This document shows, one piece after another, positions 36,155-48,540 of a DNA stretch of 64,000 nucleotides (its first letter is position 1; each line of letters starts with the position of its first letter). Location of the stretch: contig JALGPY010000006.1 in assembly GCA_023055425.1 (NCBI GenBank), forward strand, positions 68,728,127-68,792,126, written 5' to 3'. The notes under the pieces are model-generated. The model made no database searches. It saw nothing but the letters and a program-made list of their open reading frames with translations, and was not told the origin of the DNA. A program made the position numbers and the translations under genes. This DNA is from Linanthus parryae (taxonomy: Eukaryota > Streptophyta > Magnoliopsida > Ericales > Polemoniaceae).

Positions 36155-37608
36155 TGTTGACTCAAAGACTTCTAAGTGTGTTTTGAGAAGTAACTGTTTT
36201 CAGTGATGAAAGACAAAGATAAAGTATTTCTAAGGCTCCAACGCCTTGAGATACTGATCAGAGCTGCAAAGCTTTGATAGTAGCTTTACTATACCGTATG
36301 ATCTAATATTCTTGTGATGCCGGTTGTATACCTGGTGTTTAAGATCATAGATTTGCTGCAAATATCTATGTTATATATTCTTTATACATCTAACACAATT
36401 GCAGATATCCTGATGAGAGTAAATCAAAGATTTCTGGTCTTAATGTTGAAAGACTGTGAAGCATATTCAAAGCTTCAAGGCCTTGAGATGTGCCTTAAGC
36501 TGCTGGCAGTTTTACATAATTAATTTGATTCTTTCTTGCATGATTTGATCTTTATTATTATGGTTGTTTAATGAATTCTATAAGTTTTAAAATAGTTTAT
36601 CATGATTTATACGTTTAAGAAGTTAATCAGATTATTGTTTGATCCAGTTTTTATTCAGAAACTGGAAATCCAAACAGACTTAGTGCTGTTATATTTCTGG
36701 ATTTTGTTGTTGCTGTGTTCTAATGTTGTTGCAGGTTTGTTAAACGTGCAAATGCAATCTCAACAAACTCCAACGAATATCTAGTCAGAGCTGTTTTAAA
36801 TTGCAGTTAGAAAGGATGAGAATTAGTAGGAACTGAGATCCTAAAATCTCTCATTAAGTTGCAGAGAGTGGATAAAAGACTGGTTTGAATTTTGAAAGAC
36901 AGAGAAGCTTGCAGAGAACTGAGAGAGGTGTGAAAAAATCGTGGAAGACCAGACATTCAAACACACATACATTCAGGCTTCAATTACAGCTTTCAGAAGA
37001 TCAATCATTCCAGTTTCCTGAAAAACACATCCAGGCCTTCACAAGCTCATTCTTCTACTATGTTCTTCTTCTGTTTTGTAATTTGCTTATCTTTTTTACA
37101 TCTAAAACCTCACTAAACCTAGTGGTTGGTTGTTCAAGTGAACAACAAGAGGTTCTCGTTAGCTCAACAATTAGTAGCTGGTACTAGATAGGTTTGGAAC
37201 CACAAGCTGTATACGTGTAAGGGAATTCACTTAGGCTTGGAGATCTAGGGCTGTTTCTGTGTGAGTAATAAGAAGTGTTTGCCCCGTCCTGGTGGGATTA
37301 GATATCTCGGACAGAGATTAGGTCCATTGGGACTGAACTCTGTAAATTGCATTGTGTTCCTTACTTTATATTTTTGTTATTCTGCTGCAAGCAACTCAAA
37401 TCAAATTAGGGTTTATAAACTGTTTAAAATTGGTGGTAGTTCTAGGCCTTGAAGCTTTCTGTTTGCCTTAGAAAGTTTCTGAGTAGTTTTCTAAAATCTC
37501 AAGGTCTTGAGATTTGATTTGTTTTTAGCAAAAATTTCCATACTCTATTCAACCCCCCCCCCCCATCTAGAGTATTTGGATCCTGTTAGTCAACATTACA
37601 AACTTTCA
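36155..37608 (+). repeat. Sire-C 5' LTR
   Basis: 1454 bp. Near its end is a C run (about 37551-37564) after the ATACTCTATTCAA motif that recurs in all Sirevirus-like LTRs of this window. Its first 460 bp differ from the 3' LTR far more than the next 410 bp (see findings). Confidence 0.92.
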
Positions 37609-37610
37609 AT

Positions 37611-37622
37611 TGGTATCAGAGC
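37611..37622 (+). other. Sire-C primer-binding site
   Basis: TGGTATCAGAGC lies two bases after the LTR, matching initiator tRNA-Met. Confidence 0.9.
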
Positions 37623-37658
37623 TTGGGTCATTAATATAGATATAGCAATATTGTGACT

Positions 37659-39525
37659 ATGAGTAATGTAGGAGATGGTGGATTCTCAAAAGGAAGGGCA
37701 GTAAACAGACCTACATTGTTCTTTGGTGATAACTTCATGTACTGGAAGACATTGATGAAGATGTTCATCAGAGATCAAGACATGGAACTGTGGTAAATAG
37801 TTCAGAATGGTCCTCATGAGTACCATAGATGGAGTTAGATGCATCAAGTCTGATGAAAATCTCTCAGTTACTGAACTGGAAAATGTATCAAAAAATTACA
37901 AGACTATGAATCTGTTATACTGTGCTCTTAATGCATATGAGTTCAACAGAGTGTCAAATTGCAAAAGTGCCAAAGAAGTATGGGACAAACTGGTTGTGAC
38001 ATATGAAGGAACAAGTCAGGTTAAACATACCAAAGTTAACATACTTCTGAGGCAATATGAGCTGTTCAAGATGAACTCAGATGAGACCATCAAGGAGATA
38101 TTCAAAAGATTCACTGATGTGGTGAATAATCTGGATTCATTGGGAAAGAAGTTTTCAAATGAGGAAAATTTCAGGAAAGTTCTGAGGATCTTGCCAAAAG
38201 CCAAGTGGGAGCCAAAGACAACAACTATTGAGGAAGCTCAGGATTTAAATCTTCTTCAGCTAGATGATCTACAAGGAAAGCGGCTCACTCACGAAATGTC
38301 TATGAAAGATGTAGAAGGTGATCTGAGTGAAAATATCAAGAACTTAGCACTGAAGGCTAAAGATAATGAAAAATCTCAAAGCCTTGAGACTGAAGATGAG
38401 CATGATGATGAAGCGGATTTAGCATTGATATCCAAGGCCTTGGCCAGGATTCTCAAAAAGAAAAGAAACTCTGGTAACAGGGACTACAACAGAGAGAGAT
38501 CAAGACCTTCAAGCAGCAAGGACTACAAAGGTAAGTCTTCATCACAATCACATAAAACTAAAGTAATGAATTGTTTTGAATGTGGTGATGCAGATCATTT
38601 AGTAAGGGATTGTCCACAAAAGAAGAAGAACATGAACTTTCAAAAGAACGACAGTGACAACAGAAGGAAGAAAGCCATGATGGCCTCTTGGAGTGATTCT
38701 GATTCATCAAGTGAGTCAGACACAGAAGAAGACCAAGCAAATTTGTGCTTCATGGCTAAATATGATGAAGAAAAGTCTTCAGACAGACATATTGAGGAAA
38801 TGGTAAAAAATCTTCTTGCTAGTCCTTCTGATGTACTTCCTGAAATTCTTAAGAGTATGTTTTTAAATGAGGAAAGTTATAGAAATAAGATCTCTTCTTT
38901 AAAGATTAAGGTTCATGAGCAGGTAAAAGAAAACCTGAACCTAGTTTTTGCCAACAAAACTGTTGAAGTTTCTAAGACAAAAATTGAAAAGGACTTCAAG
39001 GCCTTGGATAGCAAGTTTAAAGCCTTGAAGGCACAGATAAAAGAGATTGTTGATCAAAATACTCTCTTAACTGAAAGGTATGCTGATCTAAAGACTCATT
39101 CATAGGATTTAGAACAACAAATCTGTTTTTTGAATGAGAAACTTCAAGAGTCTAATAAGGTCCTAGCCAGTTTTACAGGCTCAGAACATAATCTGAATCT
39201 CATTCTTGGAGGAAGTCTGAAATCAATGCATAAAAGTGGGAGTGTCTATAATCCAAATTTTCCAAAGAAGAGCCAAACTACTTTTGTCAAATCTGGTAGC
39301 AGATATTCTCCAAAATGTCATTACTGTGAAAAAATTGGTCATATAAGATTAACTTGTCCCTTCAGAAGATCAGAACCTCACATTATGAGGAATACTTATC
39401 CTTATCAGCTTAAGGGACAAGTTAGGCAAATTTGGGTTCCAAAAGAAATTAGACCACCAAACATGGCTGATTCTGAGTATGAATCAAAGTTCTGCACTTG
39501 TTCTAACAGCCTGTTAAGGCAATGA
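37659..39525 (+). pseudogene. Sire-C gag, broken
   Basis: The ATG at 37659 opens with MSNVGDGGFSKGRAVNRP, but a TAA at about 37794 and a frameshift before 37807 break it. The main body (37807-39105) is UBN2-type gag, with KEIFKRFTDVVNNLDSLGKK and EPKTTTIEEAQDL. A zinc knuckle CFECGDADHLVRDC lies at 38572-38613, followed by an acidic stretch and a coiled-coil-like segment. A TAG at 39103-39105 interrupts the frame, which continues to a second knuckle CHYCEKIGHIRLTC (from 39317). Two knuckles are more than most Copia gags have; long gags are typical of Sireviruses. Confidence 0.87.
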
Positions 39526-42500
39526 TTTACTTTTGCAGGATGTCACCAAGGCCTTGAAAGATCAGAAATGGATATTAGACAGTGGTTGTTCCAGACATAT
39601 GAGTGGAAAGAAATATCTCTTTACTGAGCTCACAAAAAAATCTGGAGGAACAATTACACTTGGTTAAAAATAAAAATGCAATATTATTGGTAGAGTTTGT
39701 ATTGGTAATGGTTCTACCAACTCTATCTCTGATGTTTATCTTGTGGATGGACTTAAATATAATCTGCTTAGTATCTCTCAGTTATGTGATAAAGGTTAAA
39801 GCTATATTTGACAAGGAGAAATGTGTGGTGCAAGATGAGAAATCTGGAGATTGCATACTCACTGCTCCTAGATCATATAATCTATATGCTACGAGAACTA
39901 ACAGTGTTGCATGTGACAAGTTAAAATGCCTCAAGGCCTTGAAGGAAGACTCAAAGCTTTGGCATAGAAAGCTTCGGCATATTAGCATACACACCTTGAA
40001 TAAACTCATCTAAAAGGATTTGGTAAGAGGTTTACCATCACAAAAATTTTCAGATGATGAGGTCTGCAAGGTATGTGTACAAGGTAAACAAACAAGAAGC
40101 TCATTCAATCCAAAGAACTTTGTAAGTACTTCTAGAACCTTAGAACTGTTGCATATGGACTTGTGTGGTCCTATGAGAGTTGAGACCCCAAAAGGTAAGA
40201 GGTATATGCTTGTTATAGTAGATGATTATTCTAGATTTACTTGGGTGATGTTTATTAGAGACAAAACTGAAGCTTTATCTGAATTTTCTAGACTGTGCAA
40301 AGAGCTTCAAACTATGAAAAATTTGCCTGTTGCATCTATTAGAAGTGATCATGGTAGGGAATTTGATCAACTTGACTTTGATTTATTTTGTGCAAAGCAT
40401 GGAATATCACACAAATTTTCTGCACCTAGAACTCCACAGCAAAATGGAGTAGTTGAAAGGAAAAATAGGACACTTGAGGATATGTCTAGAACCATGCTAC
40501 TTGAAAGTAATTTGCCAAAGTTCTTGTGGGCATAAGCTATTAATACTGCCAATTATGTGCTGAATAAATGTTTGATTAAGCCTATTTTGAAAAGACTCCT
40601 TATGAACTGTTTAAAGGTAGGAAGCCTAGTGTCTCTTATATCAAACCTTTTGGTTGTATCTGCTTTGTGCATAATAATGGTAGAGACAATCTTGGTAAAT
40701 TTGATGCTAGAAGTGATGATGGTGTATTTCTTGGATATTCTCAAACTAGCAAAGCTTATAGAATTTACAATAGAAAAACCAAGATTGTGGAAGAGAGTAT
40801 TCATGCGTCTTTTGATGAAAGTACTAAAGATTCTCTGAGTGAAAGTTTTGCAGATCTAAATTTGAACAAGCATGAGTCTGATGATGATGCTGTGAAAGAG
40901 GACAAAGGCAAAATTAAAGTGCAGAATCAATCAGTAGAATCTCAAGGCCTTGAACCCTCTGCAGAGCCAAAATCTCAAAGCCTTGAGACTGAAACTGAGA
41001 CTTTCTATGATGCTCCCTCTACTGTTTCAAGAATTCAAAGCCTTGAAGGAACATATTCCTGGATACCAAGGAAGAAGTTTAAGAATCTTGCAGATCATCC
41101 AGCTGACAATATCATATCTGATCCAACAACTGAAACTCAGACAAGAGGACAATTGAAGAAATTGTGTTCTTTTAGTGCTTTTGTATCATTGATTGAGCCT
41201 AAGAATACTAAGGAAGCACTGGAAGATGCAGACTGGATAAATTGGAATTCAAAGTGAGCTGAATGAATTTGAAAGAAACAAGGTATGGAATCTGGTTCCC
41301 AGACCAAAAGAGAAATCAGTTATGGGAACCTGATGGGTGTTCAGAAATAAGCTTGATGAGAACGGAAAAGTGGTAAGGAACAAAGCCAAACTTGTGGCAC
41401 ATGGATACAATCAGGAAGAAGGTATAGACTATGAGGAGACATTTTCTCCTGTTGCCAGGTTAGAAGCTATTAGAATACTTCTTGCATTTGCATCTCACAA
41501 TCACATAAAGCTTTATCAAATGGATGTCAAATGTGCTTTCTGAATGGTTATTAACATAAAGATGTTTTTGTAGCACAACCTCCTGGTTTTGAAGAAGAAA
41601 ACTTTCATGATCATGTTTACAAACTAGACAAAGCTCTTTATGGTTTAAAACAATCTCCATGGGCTTGGTATGATAGACTTTCAATATTTTTACTTGACAA
41701 TAATTTCAAGAGAGGTCTAGTAGATAGAACTCCTTTTATTAAACATCATGAAACTGATTTGTTAGTAGTTCAGATCTATGTGGATGATGTTTTGTTTTGT
41801 GCTACTAATGATGCTCTTTCAAAAGAGTTCTCTAGTCTGATGTGCAGGGAGTTTGAGATGAGCTTAATGGGAGAACTGAATTTCTTTCTTGGACTTCATA
41901 TTTTACAAATGAAGAAAGGTATATTTGTACATCAAGGAAAGTATACCAAGGACTTGTTGAACAAGTACAATATGACACAGTCCAAGGTACTTAAAAATCT
42001 TATGAGTTCATCACTCTCATTAGACAAGGATTCAAATGGTAAGAGTGTAAATCAAAAGTAATATAGAGGTATGATTGGATCACTTTTGTATTTAGCTGCT
42101 AGTAGACCTGATATTATGTTTAGTGTTTGCATGTGTGCAAGATTTCAGGCAGATCCTAAGGAAAGTCATTTAACTGCTGTCAAAAGAATTTTTAGATATT
42201 TGAATGGAACAAAAGACTTGGGGCTTTGGTATCCAAGAAGATCTAATTTTATGTTGAGTGGCTATTCAGATGCAGATTTTGCAGGATATAAAGTAGATAG
42301 GAAGAGTACTTCTGGATGTTGCCAATTTATTGGATCTTCACTGATCAGTTGGCATTATAAGAAGCAAAATTTTGTAGCACTATCAACTGCAGAAGCTGAA
42401 TACATTGCAGCTGGAGCTTGCTGTTCACAAGTGTTGTGGATTGCTCAACAACTTAGAGATCTTGGCTATAATTCAGAAATGTGCCTATTCATTGTGACAA

Positions 42501-42687
42501 CACAAGTGCTATTTCAATCTTTAAGAATATAGTACAACACTCAAGAACCAAGCACATAGATGTGAGATATCACTTTCTTAGAGATCATGCAGAACAAGGT
42601 GACGTTGTTCAATCTTTTATTTCCACTTCAATGAAGATTGCTGATATTTTCACTAAACCTCTGCCAGATGATAGTTTTCATCCCTAA
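39526..42687 (+). pseudogene. Sire-C pol, broken
   Basis: A protease-like WILDSGCSRHM region (about 39570) is in another frame. The integrase has a damaged zinc-binding part (LWHRKLRHI, about 39958; CKVCVQGK, about 40065) and a core with LLHMDLCGP, RSDHGREF and NGVVERKNRT. RT follows in pieces (41337-41543, and YVDD at 41777-41788), then RNase H (STAEAEYIAAG at about 42384). At least six stops or frameshifts interrupt it, near 40011, 40533, 41255, 41541, 42059 and 42530. The remnant is recognisable throughout, so decay is by point changes, not large deletions. Confidence 0.88.
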
Positions 42688-43179
42688 GGATTAAAATGGG
42701 TATGTTAAACAAGGATGCATTGGTTTAGGGGGAGTATTAGTACTACTTGTGTTTATGTGTTGAAATCCCAAAGCCTTGAGATTATACTTTCCAAAGCCTT
42801 GAAAGTATATTTCAAAGCTTTGAAATTTCTAAGACTGTAGAAAATCTCAAGGCCTTGAGATTGTTCTCCAAGGTCTTGAAACATCTGTAATTTTTTTTTT
42901 TTTTCAAAAAAATTGATCATCAAATATTATATGTTATCTCTTTAGATAATTGTATAATATTTGAATTACTCAGAGAATTTTCTAAAGTATCCGAAAATAT
43001 TTTTAAAGATTCGTTTTGCATGTTGATTTCAGTAGAGTCCTATTATAACTCATTCTTTCAACCTACTTAAGCTGAAAGTCAGGGCTTTTTCCTCTTCATT
43101 CTCTCTCAATTCTCTACGTCTCTATGCTCTCTCTCTATTTCTCTCAATCTCATTCTTCTCTCAAAACCCTAAACCCACA
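42688..43179 (+). promoter_or_regulatory. Spacer with palindromes and a plant-gene-like leader
   Basis: It contains several AAAGCCTTGAAA-type palindromes, including perfect TCTCAAGGCCTTGAGA at 42845-42860. The last 100 bp before the ATG at 43180 are CT-rich (TCTCTC runs, about 43090-43160), followed by a telo-box-like AAAACCCTAAACCC (43163-43176). This looks like the 5' leader of an ordinary plant gene, suggesting that the extra ORF has or had its own promoter. Confidence 0.5.
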
Positions 43180-44884
43180 ATGGAGCGCAAATCTGACAGG
43201 ATTCAACAACAGGGAAAGTCTTCTGGTAGATCTAAGAAGAGGGCAAACAAGAAGGAGAAGATTTTGATCTCTGATTCGGATTCAGAAAACACTCAAAGTT
43301 TGCATGAGGACACTCCTCCAACAAAGAAGATCAGAACAGAAAAGGGAGATGAATGTTCAAGTATTGATCCACAGAAGGAGACAGAGGCTCAGGGTGGTGA
43401 TCAACCTAGGTCAGACAAGAAGAAAGGGGGAGAGATGAAAAAGGCTAGTGAAAAAGAAAAGGGGAAATCTGCAAAGGAAAGCAAGTCCACTGAAGGAGAA
43501 CCAGAGAAGGAGAAACTTGCTGAGAAGAAATCAAGGGTTAAGCAAGTTGCTGCTGCAACTAAAAAGGGTTATCAAGTTAAAAATGTATTTCCTTCAGATT
43601 GGTTTGTTAGTTCTGAAGTTAGGACAATTTGGATGCAAGGGTATGCATCATCTAAGTTTGCTTTTTGTAGTATGATTTCTGAAGAGTTATTAGATAAACT
43701 GGATATTGATTGTATGAGGAAGTTTAGGGATTCTGCAGTTTGGAAGGTTTTAAATCCTAGTTCTAAAGCTTAAAGCTAGATCATAGGACTTTTTCCGAAT
43801 TCTTGGGCATTCCTAAGAAGTATAATGTTGGTGATCATCCTGATAGGAAGGAGTGTCTAGAAAAAGCCAAAGCTATGTTCTTCATTGATGGTGTTCCCTC
43901 TGGTCCAAAACAGTTGACACACTCTGTGCTTAACTGTGAAGCTAAGATTTTGTTTACAATTCTCATGAAGAGTGTTGTTCCTAGGGAAAACTCAAGAGAG
44001 TTGGTTACTGATAAATTTCTTATCTTGATGTATCTAATATGTCAAGGGTTTGAGATTGACTTGCCAACAGTAATTATGGAGCATATGATCTACTGTGCTA
44101 CTAGAACTAGAAACCATCCTCTTCCCTATGCCAACCTGTTACCTCTTTTCTTTGAGAATTTTGAGTTACATGTGAAAGGAGAGGAGAAGATAACTGGTGG
44201 TTTTGGGTTTATTGATGAGACTGGTTTACAGAAGATTGGAGTGGTTCAGACAGGAAAAGTTCATTGGAAGTTCTATCCAGAATTGTCCAAAGCTGAGCTT
44301 GAAGATAAAGAGTTTGTTAAACCTAAGGGGGCTACAATAGAAAGGGGACAAGCAAATGATGATTACTCTATGTTGGTTGAGAAGTTGAAGAACAGCAAGT
44401 TGAGATTGAACATCTTAGACAAAGGCTGTTTGATCTATCTTCTGAGTTTAATCAGTTCAAGGGTTTGATGAATGTGATGAATGGAAAACTGGATGTTGTC
44501 ATCAAAGGTTTGAACTTGGAAAAGATTCCTTCTGCTACTAGTCATGACACCAGTGTTGACTCAGATGAAAGGCTAGGTGAATTCTTGAAGAAGAAAAATA
44601 AGCCTATTCTAGTGGTGCTCACTTCAAAGGATCTATATGAGCAAACTGAAGAAGAAGAAGCAGGTGAAGACACATGTGTTGATGCAGCTACAGAGGGTGG
44701 TTCAGTGCATATTAAGAACAAGAAAGTGGATGAGATCATTGAGGAAGTTGTTGCTGAGGTAGATGCTGAACAAGAAGAGAATCAGTCTGCTCACGATGCT
44801 GAAAGTGATGAAGAGGTTGGAGAAGGCTCAGAGAAAGGTCAAGCATCAATAAGAAGTGAAGATCTGAGAAGAACAAAGCCTTGA
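43180..44884 (+). pseudogene. Extra ORF behind pol in Sire-C, plant-transposon-protein-like
   Basis: Three frames in series: 43180-43773, 43803-44468 and 44465-44884, separated by frame changes, so broken as it stands. The first part is very basic and charged (SGRSKKRANKKEK, then KE-rich). The middle part contains IMEHMIYCATRTRNHPLPYA and LLPLFFENFELHVKGEE, which resembles the 'putative plant transposon protein' domain found in many Copia/Gypsy-associated ORFs. The last part is acidic (EEEEAGED, EVDAEQEENQ). No signal peptide or membrane segment is visible, so despite its env position it does not look like an envelope protein. Function unknown. Confidence 0.65.
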
Positions 44885-45280
44885 TCCTTTCTTTCTGTCT
44901 TTTTCTTTTCCTCTTTTCTGTTCTCAAGGCCTTGACATTCAGTAGGATTTTTTTTAAAGACTCTGAGTAATGATCCAACATTTCTTCACCTTTGTTTGAT
45001 GAAAGTCAAAAAGGGGGAGAAATTATGTGCTATTTGTGGTTACTCTTCAGTGTTTATCTTAAGTGTTTAGATAAGTTTAGCTAATAATATTTTGAGTTTT
45101 TGTGTTAATCAGTTGTGCTCTGTGAATATTGATGATCTATGATTACTGGTTATTTTTGTTAATTTGGTTTGACTGGTATTACTGTTATTGTTTATGCAAA
45201 TGATGATATCTAATTCTTACAAGAAGTTGCAGGGATATTTACACAACATTATGGGTTTTGTCTTTAATCAAGGGGGAGAT
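44885..45280 (+). other. Sire-C 3' spacer and polypurine tract
   Basis: Non-coding; contains CTCAAGGCCTTGACA (about 44923), an internal AAAAAGGGGGAGAAATT (about 45009) and the terminal polypurine tract AAGGGGGAGA (45270-45279) just before the 3' LTR. The internal purine run could be a second plus-strand primer. Confidence 0.7.
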
Positions 45281-46765
45281 TGTTGACTCAAAGACTTCTA
45301 AGTGTGTTTTGAGAAGTAACTGTTTTGAGTGATGAAAGACAAAGACAAAGTATTTCTAAGGCTCCAAGGCCTTGAGATACTGATCAGAGCTTCAAAGCTT
45401 TGAGAGTAGCTTTACTATACTGTATGATCTAATAATCTTGTGATGCAGGTTGTATATTTGGTGTTTAAGATCATAGATTTGCTGCAAATATCTATGTTAT
45501 ATATTCTTTATACATCTAACACAATTGCAGATATCGTGATCAGAGTAAATCAAAGATTTCTGGTCTTAATGTTGAAAGACTGTGAAGCATATTCAGAGTT
45601 TCAAGGCCTTGAGATGTGCCTTAAGCTGCTGACAGTTTTACAGAATTAATTTGATTCTTTCTTGCAGGATTTGATCTTTATTATTATGGGTTTTTAATGA
45701 CTTCTATAATTCTTAAAATAGTTTATCATGATTTATATGTTTAAGAAGTTAATCAGATTATTGTTTGATCCAGTTTTTATTCAGAAACTGGAAATCCAAA
45801 CAGACTTAGTGCTGTTATATTTCTGGATTTTGTTGTTGCTGTGTTCTAATGTTGTTGCAGGTTTGTTAAACGTGCAAATGCAATCTCAACAAACTCCAAC
45901 GAATATCTAGTCAGAGCTGTTTTAAATTGCAGTTAGAAAGGATGAGAATTAGTAGGAACTGAGATCCTAAAATCTCTCATTAAGTTGCAGAGAGTGGATA
46001 AAAGACTGGTTTGAATTTTGAAAGACAGAGAAGCTTGCAGAGAACTGAGAGAGGTGTGAAAAAATCGTGGAAGACCAGACATTCAAACACACATACATTC
46101 AGGCTTCAATTACAGCTTTCAGAAGATCAATCATTCCAGTTTCCTGAAGAACACATCCAGGCCTTCACAAGCTGATTCTTTTACTGTGTTCTTCTTCTGT
46201 TTTGTAATTTGCTTATCTTTTTTACATCTAAAACCTCACTAAACCTAGTGGTTGGTTGTTCAAGTGAACAACAAGAGGTTCTCGTTAGCTCAACAATTAG
46301 TAGCTGGTACTAGATAGGTTTGGAACCACAAGCTGTATACGTGTAAGGGAATTCACTTAGGCTTGGAGATCTAGGGCTGTTTCTGTGTGAGTAATAAGAA
46401 GTGTTTGCCCCGTCCTGGTGGGATTAGATCTCTCGGACAGAGATTAGGTCCATTGGGACTGAACTCTGTAAATTGCATTGTGTTCTTTACTTTGCAGTTT
46501 TTTTATTTTCTGCTGAAAGCAACTCAAATCAAACTAGGGTTTATAAACTGTTTAAAACTTGTGGTAGTTCAAGGCCTTGAAGCTTTCTGTTTTCCTTAGA
46601 AATTTTCTGACTAGTTTTCTAAAATCTCAAGGCCTTGAGATTTGAGTTTCTCACATGTTCACTTAGTTAAAATTTGTTTTTAGCAAAAAGTTTCCATACT
46701 CTATTCACCCCCCCCCCCTTCTAAAGTATTTTGATCATGTATTTAGTCTACATTACAAACTTTCA
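45281..46765 (+). repeat. Sire-C 3' LTR
   Basis: 1485 bp. A segment of roughly 30 bp near its end (about 46643-46675) is absent from the 5' LTR. It contains perfect TCTCAAGGCCTTGAGA at 46625-46640. Followed by TSD CTTCT at 46766-46770. Confidence 0.92.
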
Positions 46766-46770
46766 CTTCT

Positions 46771-46888
46771 CTTGCTTGAGAACGATTCTCAAGTTTCTGT
46801 ACCAATCAAGGAAGTTGGTTTCATAGAGCTTGACCTTCTCAAGGACAGATCGTAGGGAATGTTGTGAACTCGATGAGTTGTTTGCCAT
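46771..46888 (-). pseudogene. Copia-A gag, N-terminal piece
   Basis: Starts at ATG 46888 (minus strand) with MANNSSSSQHSLRSVLEK, nearly the same as Copia-B gag. It is cut by Sire-C and continues at 36149. Confidence 0.9.
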
Positions 46889-48526
46889 TTGGAATTCTAC
46901 AAAAGGAAAATACACAAGTTTTAGTATTTGTGAACTTTTGACTATATTCAATAATGGCTAGTTTATTAAATATAGCTCCCACTATTTTTCTACGGATTAA
47001 TAATCCTCAAGATATTAATGCGGAAGATATCCTTATATTTTCTAGTGGGCCAAGATCCATGTTTCATCTCCTTTTGAGCTTGCTTTGGCAAGTCACCCAA
47101 AATTTGACTACTTTAGGTAGGAACAATTCCAATTGCATCCCATGCAACTCTTGGTTCAATTGGGCAAATAACTCCTTATTTATTCATCCGTATGGATAAA
47201 CCCAATTGATTGCCTATAGGTTTTAATCACATTAATAGCCTAGTTGTGTCCAATCTCTTATTTAAACAATTGCACATTAATTGTTTGTGCCATCGCATTT
47301 CATCATTATGAACCAAGTCGCCTTGCTTTGGCATGCACGAGCTTGATAAATCATGATGACAATGAGTGTTTAAATAACGAGAAGGCAAAACACAATATTT
47401 GAGTTTTGAGGGATTTTTAAAATTCAATTTTAATTGTTTTGTTGATCCATATCAACTGATCTATCTATTTGAGTTTGGACTCAACTCCAAATAATAGATC
47501 CGGGTTGTCTAATTATCTTATTATCCTAATTGCATGCATCATCCATACATCAGCCACAAAATAATAAGATAATAAAATAAACAACCACAAAATAAATAAA
47601 ACGTGATATGGATATGACCTTTTCTAGACTAAGATATTCCCAAGCCAATGGGAATATCTATGAACCCTAAAGGCAAACACATCTCCATGCTTCTTCATCT
47701 TTTGGTCCATCCTTCATAGTCATGTGGAATGCTCCATGCTCCATTTTTTGTGGCTTCTTTTAGCTTCGGGCTTCTTTTCTTCAATCTTGGCTAACAATCT
47801 ATTCAATCTAGCACTAGCTAACAACTATAATAAATAAAATAAATCTCACAACTTGAGAAAAAAATGGCTCGCAGGCCATTAAAATCCAAGTAAAACCTTA
47901 ATTAATTATCACATCAAATTGATCAGCTCGCAGGCCGTAAACCAAAATATAAAATTAAAAAATCACATCAAACCACATCCCAAGGCCATATCCAACCACC
48001 ATGCGATTTGCACATAAACAGTTAAAATCTAATTTTAATGCGCTTGATCAATTTTTAATTGATTTTAGGATTTCTAGGGTTAAAACGGTCCAAGGGGCCC
48101 ACCATACCATGGCCGAACCCCATTGGAGCCACCCCAGGCCGATCCTAGGCCAGTTGGCCCAACTCGAGGGTCGGCCGACCCCCTCGGCCTAGGTGGCTTG
48201 GGTTGCAAGGGAGGAGGAGGGGCGGTCTTAGGGCCGAACCTCCTTAGTTTTTTCCAAAACAACTCATTCCTTGTTCCTCAAGTCCAAAAAGTTTCTAAAT
48301 TTGAAACTAGTTTCCAAATTGGTGCCCAAATCCTAGAAATAAGATCCTAAATTTCTCAAACTCACTAATTCATGCATCCAATGCAAAAACTAGAACTAGT
48401 TTTGTTTGATTATTGACAAATTGCATCATATGCTTGATTTGTCCGTTTTACGCGATAAACAACAAATTTAAAGTGTAAAACTATCAAAACGTAACACATA
48501 AACCACGTCTATGTTCTACGACCTGT
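46889..48526 (-). other. Copia-A untranslated leader
   Basis: About 1.6 kb between the primer-binding site and gag, aligned by eye with the Copia-B leader. Near 48090-48240 it is GC-rich and differs from Copia-B there. No gene is supported. Confidence 0.7.
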
Positions 48527-48539
48527 GGCTCTGATACCA
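48527..48539 (-). other. Copia-A primer-binding site
   Basis: The inverse of TGGTATCAGAGCC, one base from the LTR, same as in Copia-B. Confidence 0.92.
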
Positions 48540-48540
48540 C

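Larger units (their letters stand above)
36155..46765 (+). mobile_element. Sire-C: Sirevirus-like Copia element with an extra ORF
   Basis: 10.6 kb, TGTTGACTC to CTTTCA, TSD CTTCT. LTRs are 1454 and 1485 bp. Order: LTR, primer-binding site, gag with knuckle, second knuckle/protease region, integrase, RT, RNase H, about 500 bp spacer, extra ORF, polypurine tract, LTR. A long gag, a gene behind pol and repeated palindromes fit the Sirevirus (SIRE1/Maximus) lineage. All reading frames are broken, so it is not autonomous. Confidence 0.9.

Noticed and set aside
43180..44884. Envelope gene of a retrovirus-like element
   Set aside because: No signal peptide or membrane segment is visible, and the middle part resembles a plant transposon-associated domain.
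36155..46765. CRISPR-like array from the repeated palindromes
   Set aside because: Spacing is irregular, the repeats are short, and this is a plant retrotransposon.
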